From Pseudomonadota bacterium (GTDB lineage: Bacteria; Pseudomonadota; Gammaproteobacteria; Xanthomonadales; Xanthomonadaceae): a stretch of 8,645 nt of DNA. The notes under the pieces are model-generated. The model was not told where the DNA came from, did not search any database, and saw only the letters and a list, made by a program, of their open reading frames with translations. Each line of letters starts with the position of its first letter. The stretch's first letter is position 1. Of this stretch, positions 1 to 5,670 are shown in pieces. The translations under genes and the position numbers were made by a program. The stretch spans positions 1 to 8,645 of the forward strand of contig JAFAEU010000088.1 of assembly GCA_023423855.1 (NCBI GenBank), read 5' to 3'.

Positions 1-11
1 CCCCACCCCAG

Positions 12-35
12 CCCTCCCCCGCACGCGGGGGAGGG
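12..35. repeat. GC-rich perfect hairpin downstream of the aldehyde dehydrogenase gene
   Basis: Two 11-base arms, CCCTCCCCCGC (12-22) and GCGGGGGAGGG (25-35), are perfectly complementary around AC, so the practical structure is a 10-bp stem with a CACG loop. It lies 24 nt past the stop codon of the minus-strand aldehyde dehydrogenase gene. There is no T-tract on either side, so it is not a canonical intrinsic terminator. It resembles the intergenic hairpin repeats with CCCTC...GAGGG arms that are common in xanthomonad genomes, and may stabilise the 3' end of the transcript or assist termination. That role is inferred. Confidence 0.6.
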
Positions 36-59
36 AGCAAAGCGGCAAGCGGGGCATGC

Positions 60-1661
60 TCAAACATCGCGTGTCGTCCATTCCCCATCCACCAGCCGCA
101 ACAGCGAACCGGTGGGATTCCGGTCCCGTAGCGACGGCGGCAGGCGATGCTGGCGCACGTTGTCGTAGGAATGCAGCGCGGAAAACCGGACCAGCGACGC
201 CGGGAACCCGACCGCGGTGAACACCGGATGCCCGGTCGCGGGGAATGGCCCGCCGTGGTTCATCGCCGCGCTGACCGCGACACCGGTCGGCATCTTGTCG
301 TTGAGCAGGCGGCCGACGCGCACGCGCAGGATCGGCACGAGCGTGTCGTACGCGGCATCGTCGCTGCCGCCGGTGTCGCTGTAGATCGTGCCGGTGAGGT
401 TGCCTTCCATCGCCTCGGCGACGTGCAGCAGCTGGCTGCAGGAATCGGCGACCACGACGAGGTTCACGTGGCCGAAGGCCTCCGACTGCAGCGCTTCCGG
501 GTCGGCAAGGAAGCGCTCGCCGGACACGCGCAGCAGGGTCGGCTGGAACGCGAAGCCCTGCGCGTCTTCGGCGATCGCGCCACCGGCCAGCAGTTCCGCG
601 CCCGCCACCTGCAGCCCGGCGACGGTCGTCGCGATGTCGCGCGGCGCCTGCGGCGACAGCAGCACGCCCGGCGTGGCCGCCGCGGTCAGGCGCTGCAGCT
701 CCGCGATGAAACGATCGACTCCGTCGCCGGCGCGCAGCACCGTCACGCCCGGCTTGGTGCAGAACTGGCCGGCGCCCATCGCGCAGGAACCGTGCAGTTC
801 GGCGGCGATGGCGTCGCCGCGCTCGCGCAGCGCGCCCGGCAGCACGAATACCGGATTGACGCTCGACATCTCCAGGTAGATCGGCTTGCCGACCGCATCG
901 GCGGCGACCTTGAGCTTCATGCCGGCCGGGCGCCCGCCGGTGAACGCGGCCGCGCCCAGGCGCGGATCGGCGACCAGGCGCAGGCCCAGTTCGCCATCGG
1001 TGCGGAAGAACATCTGCACCGCGCCCGGCGGCAGGCCGGCCGCGTTCGCCGAGTCCAGCGCGGCCCCGGCCAGCAGTGCCGACGTGTGCGGATGCGCCGG
1101 ATGCGCCTTGGCGATGACCGGATTGCCCGCCGCGATCGCAGCCGCGAAATCGCCGCCGGCGATGCCGTTGAACGCGAACGGGAAGTTGTTCGGACCCAGC
1201 ACCAGCACCGGTCCGCCGAGCGGCCCGTGCACGGAGCGGATGTTCGCTGCGGTGTCGATGGTCGGCCGGCTCCAGCTGCCGTCGCGCGCCGCGCGCGCGG
1301 CCTGGCGCAGCTGGTGAGTGGTGCGCGGCAGTTCGACGTTGCGCAGGCGCGGTTCGGCCGGCAGGCCGGTTTCGCGATGCGCGGCCTCGACCAGCGCGTC
1401 CGCCTTGGCCTCGATGGCGTCGGCGTAGGTCTCCAGGAAACGCGCGATCGTCTCCGGCGGCAGGTGCGCCATCCCCGCGGCGGCGTGTTTCCCGGCGTCC
1501 AGCATCGCGTCGAGGTCGCCCCAGGCCGAGACCGGATACTCGCGGTCGGCCAGCGCTTCGCGCGTGGACGGGTCGAAGGCGTGGAAGCTGCCGGTCGGCG
1601 CGACGGCCTGCGCCCAACGGCCATCGACGAGGATCGGTTGCAGCGCGGCGTTCGCGGTCAT
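60..1661 (-). CDS. NADP-type aldehyde dehydrogenase, probable alpha-ketoglutaric semialdehyde (2,5-dioxovalerate) dehydrogenase
   Basis: A cytosolic 533-aa ALDH-superfamily enzyme. The likely reaction is oxidation of 2,5-dioxopentanoate to 2-oxoglutarate, the last step of non-phosphorylative pentose or hexarate catabolism. The core residues are present: GPNNFPF (156-162, catalytic-type Asn159), Lys185 in the cofactor region, AFTGG (239-243), general-base Glu264 in YLEMSSVNP, nucleophile Cys301 in GQFCTKP, and Glu395 in SEAFG. The C-terminal block NHGGPFPAT (468-476), followed by a [14 protein letters not shown] tail, is characteristic of the KGSA dehydrogenase group rather than betaine or succinate semialdehyde dehydrogenases; group members are about 520-530 aa. 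The ATG at 1661 overlaps the stop of the upstream FAH-family gene (ATGA) and has GGAGA 10 nt upstream. The open frame continues further upstream, but only as antisense-like Arg-rich sequence with no homology. Substrate assignment is by family and neighbour, so another aldehyde remains possible. Confidence 0.93.
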   Translation of the reverse strand: MTANAALQPILVDGRWAQAVAPTGSFHAFDPSTREALADREYPVSAWGDLDAMLDAGKHAAAGMAHLPPETIARFLETYADAIEAKADALVEAAHRETGLPAEPRLRNVELPRTTHQLRQAARAARDGSWSRPTIDTAANIRSVHGPLGGPVLVLGPNNFPFAFNGIAGGDFAAAIAAGNPVIAKAHPAHPHTSALLAGAALDSANAAGLPPGAVQMFFRTDGELGLRLVADPRLGAAAFTGGRPAGMKLKVAADAVGKPIYLEMSSVNPVFVLPGALRERGDAIAAELHGSCAMGAGQFCTKPGVTVLRAGDGVDRFIAELQRLTAAATPGVLLSPQAPRDIATTVAGLQVAGAELLAGGAIAEDAQGFAFQPTLLRVSGERFLADPEALQSEAFGHVNLVVVADSCSQLLHVAEAMEGNLTGTIYSDTGGSDDAAYDTLVPILRVRVGRLLNDKMPTGVAVSAAMNHGGPFPATGHPVFTAVGFPASLVRFSALHSYDNVRQHRLPPSLRDRNPTGSLLRLVDGEWTTRDV

Positions 1662-2476
1662 TGCACGGGGTTCTCCAGGACCAGGCCGTCGATGTCGATG
1701 CGCACGACGTCGCCGCCGCGCAGGGTGAAATCCTCGCCCGGCACGACGCCGGTGCCGGTGAACAGGAACGCGCCGCGCGGCTGCGGCAGTTCGCGCAGCA
1801 GCCAGCCGGCGAGTTCTTCCAGGCCGCGCTTGATCTGCGAGGTGCGCGTGGCGCCGGCGAACACCGACGCGCCGTCGCGGGCGATGTCGAGCGAGATCGG
1901 CAGGTCGCGCAGTTGTCCCGCGGCACACAGGCGGATGCCGGGCCCCATCGCGCAGGAACCTTCATAGACCTTGGCCTGCGGCAGGTACAGCGGGTTCTCG
2001 CCCTCGATGCTGCGCGAGGACACGTCGTTGCCGGTGGTGTAGCCGACGATCCCGCCGGCCGCGTCGAGCACCAGCACCAGCTCCGGCTCGGGCACGTTCC
2101 AGTGGCTGTCTCCGCGCACGCGGATCGGCGCGCCGTGGCCGCGCACGCGCCAGCCGTTGGCCTTGAAGAACAGCTCCGGACGCTCGGCGCCGTAGACCTT
2201 CTGGTACACGTCGGCGCTCTGCGACTCGGCCTCGCGCGCCATGCGGCTGCTGAGGTAGGTCACGCCGCTGGCCCAGACTTCCTGCGCATCCTCGACCGGC
2301 GCCAGCAGCGGCGCATCGGCGACGTCGCCGCGCGGCAGCGACGCGAGTCGTTGCCGCGCATCGTCAGCTAGAAGCGCCAGCCAGTGCGACAGGGTGAAGT
2401 CCGCCGGCAGGTAGCGGCCGTCGATCGCCCAGCGGGGGCCGTCGGCGGTGGCGTGGCGGGTCAGCGTGGTGGGCAT
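1658..2476 (-). CDS. Fumarylacetoacetate hydrolase (FAH)-family protein, probable 2-keto-3-deoxy-pentonate dehydratase
   Basis: A 272-aa cytosolic protein of the FAH fold. Visible family features are the FFKANG segment (103-108), the acidic metal-binding pair in PEPE (Glu130, Glu132), Asp151 in [18 protein letters not shown], Lys169 in [13 protein letters not shown], and the C-terminal [18 protein letters not shown] block (239-256). Members that sit beside alpha-ketoglutaric semialdehyde dehydrogenases dehydrate 2-keto-3-deoxy-arabinonate or -xylonate to 2,5-dioxopentanoate (KdaD, XylX and AraD1-type proteins). The coupled downstream gene (ATGA overlap) encodes exactly that dehydrogenase type, which supports dehydratase over FAH hydrolase activity. 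The ATG at 2476 was chosen because recognisable protein starts there. Extension to 2524 or into the repeat at 2650 adds only repeat-derived residues. The Shine-Dalgarno before 2476 is weak. Sugar specificity (D-xylose, L-arabinose or another) cannot be read from sequence. Confidence 0.9.
   Translation of the reverse strand: MPTTLTRHATADGPRWAIDGRYLPADFTLSHWLALLADDARQRLASLPRGDVADAPLLAPVEDAQEVWASGVTYLSSRMAREAESQSADVYQKVYGAERPELFFKANGWRVRGHGAPIRVRGDSHWNVPEPELVLVLDAAGGIVGYTTGNDVSSRSIEGENPLYLPQAKVYEGSCAMGPGIRLCAAGQLRDLPISLDIARDGASVFAGATRTSQIKRGLEELAGWLLRELPQPRGAFLFTGTGVVPGEDFTLRGGDVVRIDIDGLVLENPVQ
1672..1676 (-). promoter_or_regulatory. Ribosome binding site of the aldehyde dehydrogenase gene
   Basis: GGAGA on the minus strand ends 10 nt before the ATG at 1661 and lies inside the last codons of the FAH-family gene. 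Together with the ATGA overlap it supports this internal start over the longer open frame and suggests translational coupling of the two enzymes. Confidence 0.6.
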
Positions 2477-2622
2477 GTCACGGGATCCATGGCGGGGGGC
2501 GGGATGGAAGCTGCGGGAAAGCATCGCCGCGACTTGTCGATGAAGGAGAACGAACGCAGTCGCCACGTGTCTGCATGTGCGTCGCGCGTGCCTTCGAGCC
2601 AATTCGAGACCGCCGGGCCGCG

Positions 2623-2722
2623 CGTCATCCCGGCGAAAGCCGGGATCCATTTTTCAGTGGACGTCCGATCTTCCCGCGCAAGGCGAAGATCAAGATGGAT
2701 CCCGGCTTTCGCCGGGATGACG
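2623..2722. repeat. REP-like element: perfect 28-bp inverted repeat, each arm itself a hairpin
   Basis: The arm at 2623-2650 begins CGTCATCCCGGC and ends GCCGGGATCCAT. Its exact reverse complement, 28 of 28 bases, is at 2695-2722. The arms flank 44 bases. Each arm is also a small hairpin: ATCCCGGC and GCCGGGAT close a 4-base loop, read GAAA in the left arm and TTTC in the right. A third, inner pairing of GATCTTC (2667-2673) with GAAGATC (2685-2691) sits in the spacer. Sequences with this CATCCCGGCGAAAGCCGGGATCC-type core are dispersed in many copies in xanthomonad and related genomes. The element could form a long stem in RNA or a cruciform in DNA, and could insulate or attenuate transcription into the FAH operon; these roles are inferred. 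Confidence 0.85.
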
Positions 2723-2793
2723 TCCTCTATCGTCCGGATGACGTCCTCGATCGCCGGGATGAAGTCTTCGCTCGCGGGGATGGCGGCCTCGAT
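2710..2793. repeat. Four-copy degenerate 21-bp tandem repeat derived from the REP arm
   Basis: Four consecutive 21-bp units lie at 2710-2730, 2731-2751, 2752-2772 and 2773-2793. The first begins CGCCGGGATGACGTCCTC; the other three match it at about 18, 17 and 17 of 21 positions. The first unit shares its first 13 bases with the right arm of the inverted repeat (2695-2722), so the array seems to have expanded from that arm. GACGTC recurs in the first two units. Because 21 is a multiple of three, translation in any frame shows a false 7-residue periodicity, but I see no real protein there. Confidence 0.75.
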
Positions 2794-2909
2794 GGAGCCC
2801 GCCCCTCTCCTGCGCGAGGAATGTGGGCCGGCATTAGGGCAGGCGTGGCGTCGAAACGCATTCCGGCAAGGTTGCCGATGCAACCGGACGGTTCGCGCGG
2901 CCCGTAGTC

Positions 2910-2923
2910 CGTTAGCGCTATCA
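2910..2923. promoter_or_regulatory. LacI-family operator-like site resembling the Xanthomonas xyl-box
   Basis: CGTTAGCGCTATCA contains the perfect 8-base palindrome TAGCGCTA. Its reverse complement, TGATAGCGCTAACG, matches the xyl-box TGGTAGCGCTAACA at 12 of 14 positions. That consensus, for the XylR repressor of xylan genes in Xanthomonas campestris, is recalled from memory. The site is 158 bases upstream of the lactonase ATG and 433 bases upstream of the FAH-family start. TATCAT (2919-2924), which resembles a -10 box for the plus direction, overlaps the site, so a bound repressor would block it; I found no good -35 at standard spacing. By the family model, repression would be relieved by a xylan-derived sugar. 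Confidence 0.55.
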
Positions 2924-3010
2924 TCCGGACGCGGACGCATGCGCTCGCCCTGCCGCAATGCAGCGGGCATCACGCGCGACCGTCGACCGCACGCACTGAC
3001 GAACACCAAC

Positions 3011-3024
3011 GCCTCCCGGGAGGC
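3011..3024. repeat. Perfect 14-base palindrome in the lactonase leader
   Basis: GCCTCCCGGGAGGC is fully self-complementary and does not extend further. It lies 57 bases before the lactonase start codon. With no unpaired loop it is a poor RNA hairpin unless the centre opens, so it may be a dimer-binding site or chance in GC-rich DNA. Confidence 0.35.
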
Positions 3025-3081
3025 ACGCACCGGGCAAGTTCCCGCGCCGCCCGTACCGCCACTTCCAGACAGGACACGCCG

Positions 3082-4161
3082 ATGCGCATCCACCCTGCTT
3101 CGCTTCTCGCCACCGCCATCGCGGCGGCGCTTGCCGCCTGCACGCCGTCCCCCGACAACGCGCAGGCGGCCGACACGGCCGTTGCCGACTCCGCGAAGGC
3201 GGATGGCTTCGAGACGGTCGGACAGCTCACCGTGTTCGATCCCTCGTTCGAGGACGTCATCGCGCTGGAGGCGCAGGTCGAGAAGCTCACCGGCGACGAG
3301 TTCACCTGGTCCGAAGGCCCGACCTGGGTGCACAACGGCCGGTTCCTGCTGTTCACCGACGTGCCGCAGAACCGGATGTACCGCTGGTCGCAGGCCGACG
3401 GGCTGTCGGTATTCCTGGAACCGTCCGGCTACACCGGCCCGGAGATGGACACGCTGCGCGAAGCCGGCGCCAACGGATTGTCCGCCGAGGCGACGGGCAC
3501 CGTGCTGCTGGCCGACTCCGGCTCGCGCCTGGTCGCGCGCTTCGATCCGGCGACGAAGGAGAAGACAACGCTGGTGACGCATTTCGAGGGCAAGCGCCTC
3601 AACAGTCCCAACGACGTCATCGCGCGCAGCGACGGCGCGGTGTTCTTCACCGACCCGCCCTACGGACTGAAGGACATGAACGACTCGCCGGTGAAGGAGC
3701 AGGCCGCCAACGGCGTCTACCGCATCGACCCCGACGGCAGCGTGCATCTGGTCGACGGCCAGCTGGGCTTCCCCAACGGCATCGCGCTCTCGCCCGACGA
3801 GCGCACGCTGTACGTCGCCAACTCCGATCCCGAGCGCCCGGTGTGGATGGCGTACACGCTCGACGACGCCGGCAACGCGAGCGACAGCCGCGTGCTTGCC
3901 GATGCCTCGGACCTGATGGGCGACGGCGTGCACGGCCTGCCCGACGGCCTCGCGGTCTCCACCGACGGCCTGCTGTTCGCGACCGCTCCCGGCGGCGTGC
4001 TGGTGATGGACGCGAACGGCAAGCGCCTGGGTCGCATCGAGACCGGCAGCGCGATCGCCAATACCGCCTTCGGCGACGATGGCCGCACGCTGTACATGAC
4101 CTCGCACAAGTTCCTGGCGCGGGTGCCGCTGAAGGTGGCCGGGCTCGGCTTTCAACGCTGA
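3082..4161 (+). CDS. SMP-30/gluconolactonase-family lipoprotein (probable sugar lactonase)
   Basis: A 359-aa six-bladed beta-propeller of the SMP-30/gluconolactonase/LRE family, which hydrolyses aldonolactones to aldonic acids with a divalent metal. The likely metal ligands are Glu78 (SEGP), Asn177 (NSPNDV), Asn232 (FPNGIAL) and Asp288 (LPDGLAV). The N-terminus is a lipoprotein signal: hydrophobic residues 8-18, then lipobox LAAC with Cys20. Thr at +2 predicts outer-membrane sorting. A 30-residue Ala/Asp-rich linker precedes the propeller. AGGA (3071-3074) is 7 nt before the ATG. It is transcribed divergently from the FAH-ALDH operon and preceded by a xyl-box-like operator, so it could supply the lactone-opening step of an oxidative pentose route, but in the periplasm. 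The 3' end overlaps the convergent reductase gene by 10 bp. An esterase-like or other lactonase activity is also possible. Confidence 0.92.
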   Translation: MRIHPASLLATAIAAALAACTPSPDNAQAADTAVADSAKADGFETVGQLTVFDPSFEDVIALEAQVEKLTGDEFTWSEGPTWVHNGRFLLFTDVPQNRMYRWSQADGLSVFLEPSGYTGPEMDTLREAGANGLSAEATGTVLLADSGSRLVARFDPATKEKTTLVTHFEGKRLNSPNDVIARSDGAVFFTDPPYGLKDMNDSPVKEQAANGVYRIDPDGSVHLVDGQLGFPNGIALSPDERTLYVANSDPERPVWMAYTLDDAGNASDSRVLADASDLMGDGVHGLPDGLAVSTDGLLFATAPGGVLVMDANGKRLGRIETGSAIANTAFGDDGRTLYMTSHKFLARVPLKVAGLGFQR

Positions 4162-5648
4162 GCGTCCTGTCCGGCGGCGGCGAGCGCACGCGCCACCGCC
4201 GCCGGGCTTGCATCGCCCAGCGACGCGTATGCGTCGCACAGCGCGGCGACGAAGCGCGCATCGTTCGACAGCGGCGCGAATACCGCATCCAGACGCAGGA
4301 ATGCGGCGACATCGCGCGCCGCCTCGCCGGTCGCGGTACGACCGGTGTCCGACAGCACGGCGTCCAGCGGATCGACCAGCGCCACGTCCGCCTTCGCCTG
4401 GCGGACCACGAAGCGCAGCCAACCTGCCACCGGCAGGCACAGGCGGTCGATCGGCCATCCCGCCGCCAGCGCGTCGGCGATGGTGCCGAGCAGGCGCACC
4501 GGCAGCTTCTGCGAGCCGTCCCAGGCGATCTGCGCCAGCAGGTGGCGGATCGCCGGATTGCGGAAGCGTTCGAGGATCGCATCGACGTACTCGTCGGCGT
4601 CGAAGCCAGCGGGCGCGCCGACGTTCGGCGCGATGTCCTCGCGCATCAGCCGTTCGACGAAGCCGGCCAGCACCGGCTCGCGCATGGCGTCGGCGACGGT
4701 TTCCAGCTGCATCAGCGAGCCGAGGTAGGCCAGCGTCGAGTGCGGCGCGTTGAGCAGGCGCAGCTTGGCGCGGTCGTAGCCGGCAATGTCGCCGCTCATG
4801 ACCACGCCCGCGCGCTCGAACGCGGGCCGGCCGCTGCGGAAGTCGTCCTCGACCACCCATTGCGCGTACGGTTCGCGCTGCACCGGCCATGCATCGTCGA
4901 CGCCGAGGCCGAGCGCCACGCGCGCGCGCAGGGCGTCGTCGCTGGCGGGGGTGATGCTGTCCACCATCGAGCGCGGGAAGGCGACTTCGGCCTCGATCCA
5001 CGCCGCCAGCTCCGCATCGATGCGGCGCGCATGGTCCAGCACCGCGCGGCGCAGGCGGCCGCCGTTGTCGGCGAGGTTGTCGCAGCTGAGCACGGTGTAC
5101 GGCGCGAGGCCACGCTCGCGACGCTGGCGCAGGCCGGCGATCAGCCAGCCGATGGCGCTGACCGGCTGCTCCGGCGAGGCGAGGTCGCGGGCGATGTCCG
5201 GATGCGCGGCGTCCACGCCGTCGGCCGAGAGGCAGTAGCCTTTCTCGGTGATGGTCAGCGTCACCAGCCGCACTTGCGGATCGGCCAGCCGCGCCAGCAC
5301 CGCCTTGCGCTGCTGCGGCGCGCACAGCACTTCTCGGATCGATCCGATCACGCGCAGCTGCGTGCGCTCGCCGATCAGGGCCAGGGTGTACAGGCCGTCC
5401 TGCGGCTGCAGCGCGTCGCGCACGCCGGGGCTGTGCAGCGAGACCGCGCTGATCGCCCAGTCGGGGTCGTCGCCCAGCAGGTCGTCGAGGTACGCCGCCT
5501 GGTGCGCGCGGTGGAACGCGCCCGGCCCGAAGTGGACAATGCCGATGCGGGTCGCGGCGCGGTCGTACGACGGTCGCTGCACGTCGGCCGGCACGCCCGC
5601 AAGCGTGCCGTCCGACAGGCGCGGCGCGGCGTCGAGCGGTGTCGTCAT
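4152..5648 (-). CDS. uxuB: Mannitol dehydrogenase-family oxidoreductase, probable D-fructuronate reductase (D-mannonate oxidoreductase)
   Basis: A 498-aa cytosolic long-chain polyol dehydrogenase. The N-terminal NAD-binding domain carries GPGAFHRAH (41-49). The C-terminal catalytic domain has the family quartet Asn191 (SCDNLADNG), Lys295, Asn300 and His303 (AKLRLLNAPHS), at the same numbers as in the Pseudomonas fluorescens mannitol dehydrogenase. VDSITP (229-234) is a further family motif. The family covers mannitol, arabinitol, fructuronate and tagaturonate substrates. Fructuronate reductase is preferred because the gene is last in a GH43-GH3 operon, as uxuB is linked to xylan genes in Xanthomonas, where it processes glucuronate from side chains. 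Without a UxuA or UxaC neighbour in view this stays inferred. The ATG at 5648 lies 22 nt after the GH3 stop, with a poor Shine-Dalgarno. An in-frame GTG at 5681 would overlap GH3 by 11 bp and is less likely. Confidence 0.9.
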   Translation of the reverse strand: MTTPLDAAPRLSDGTLAGVPADVQRPSYDRAATRIGIVHFGPGAFHRAHQAAYLDDLLGDDPDWAISAVSLHSPGVRDALQPQDGLYTLALIGERTQLRVIGSIREVLCAPQQRKAVLARLADPQVRLVTLTITEKGYCLSADGVDAAHPDIARDLASPEQPVSAIGWLIAGLRQRRERGLAPYTVLSCDNLADNGGRLRRAVLDHARRIDAELAAWIEAEVAFPRSMVDSITPASDDALRARVALGLGVDDAWPVQREPYAQWVVEDDFRSGRPAFERAGVVMSGDIAGYDRAKLRLLNAPHSTLAYLGSLMQLETVADAMREPVLAGFVERLMREDIAPNVGAPAGFDADEYVDAILERFRNPAIRHLLAQIAWDGSQKLPVRLLGTIADALAAGWPIDRLCLPVAGWLRFVVRQAKADVALVDPLDAVLSDTGRTATGEAARDVAAFLRLDAVFAPLSNDARFVAALCDAYASLGDASPAAVARALAAAGQDAQR

Positions 5649-5670
5649 GGTTGCCGAGTGTCCATATCGG

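Larger units (their letters stand above)
2477..3081. other. Divergent intergenic region between the FAH-ALDH operon and the lactonase gene
   Basis: No believable gene is present in these 605 bases; the open frames are repeat translations or antisense shadows. 2477-2622 shows nothing I recognise, although it must hold the leader and perhaps the promoter of the FAH-ALDH operon. 2623-2722 is a REP-like inverted repeat and 2710-2793 a degenerate tandem array. 2910-2923 is a LacI-type operator-like palindrome. 2924-3081 would be the lactonase leader: it has a possible weak hairpin at 2947-2968 (GCCCTGC against GCA-gc-GGGC), the 14-base palindrome at 3011-3024 and a ribosome binding site at 3071-3074. 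Confidence 0.75.

Noticed and set aside
12..35. Intrinsic terminator for the FAH-ALDH operon
   Set aside because: The stem is strong but there is no T-tract on either strand, so I kept it as a hairpin repeat with possible 3'-end function only.
147..1967. Plus-strand 606-codon frame opposite the aldehyde dehydrogenase gene
   Set aside because: It is low-complexity Arg/Ala/Gly-rich sequence antisense to a strongly recognised enzyme.
2808..2820. Near-palindrome TCCTGCGCGAGGA as a regulatory site
   Set aside because: It is imperfect, occurs once and is expected by chance at this base composition. It may be a remnant of the CCCTC/GAGGG hairpin repeat, but the match is too weak.
2575..2907. Plus-strand 110-codon frame with [11 protein letters not shown] and MDPGFRRDD segments
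   Set aside because: These peptides are the translated inverted-repeat arms, a known source of spurious small proteins. The rest is the 21-bp array, and no ribosome site supports it.
2384..3577. Plus-strand 397-codon frame with a seven-residue repeat
   Set aside because: The heptad comes from the 21-bp DNA repeat, and the frame then enters the lactonase gene out of frame.
2461..5325. Minus-strand open frame of 954 codons spanning the lactonase gene
   Set aside because: It reads antisense to the lipoprotein gene and through the repeat array. It is Arg/Ala-rich with no recognisable domain, and the opposite strand encodes a clear SMP-30 protein. High GC keeps such frames open.
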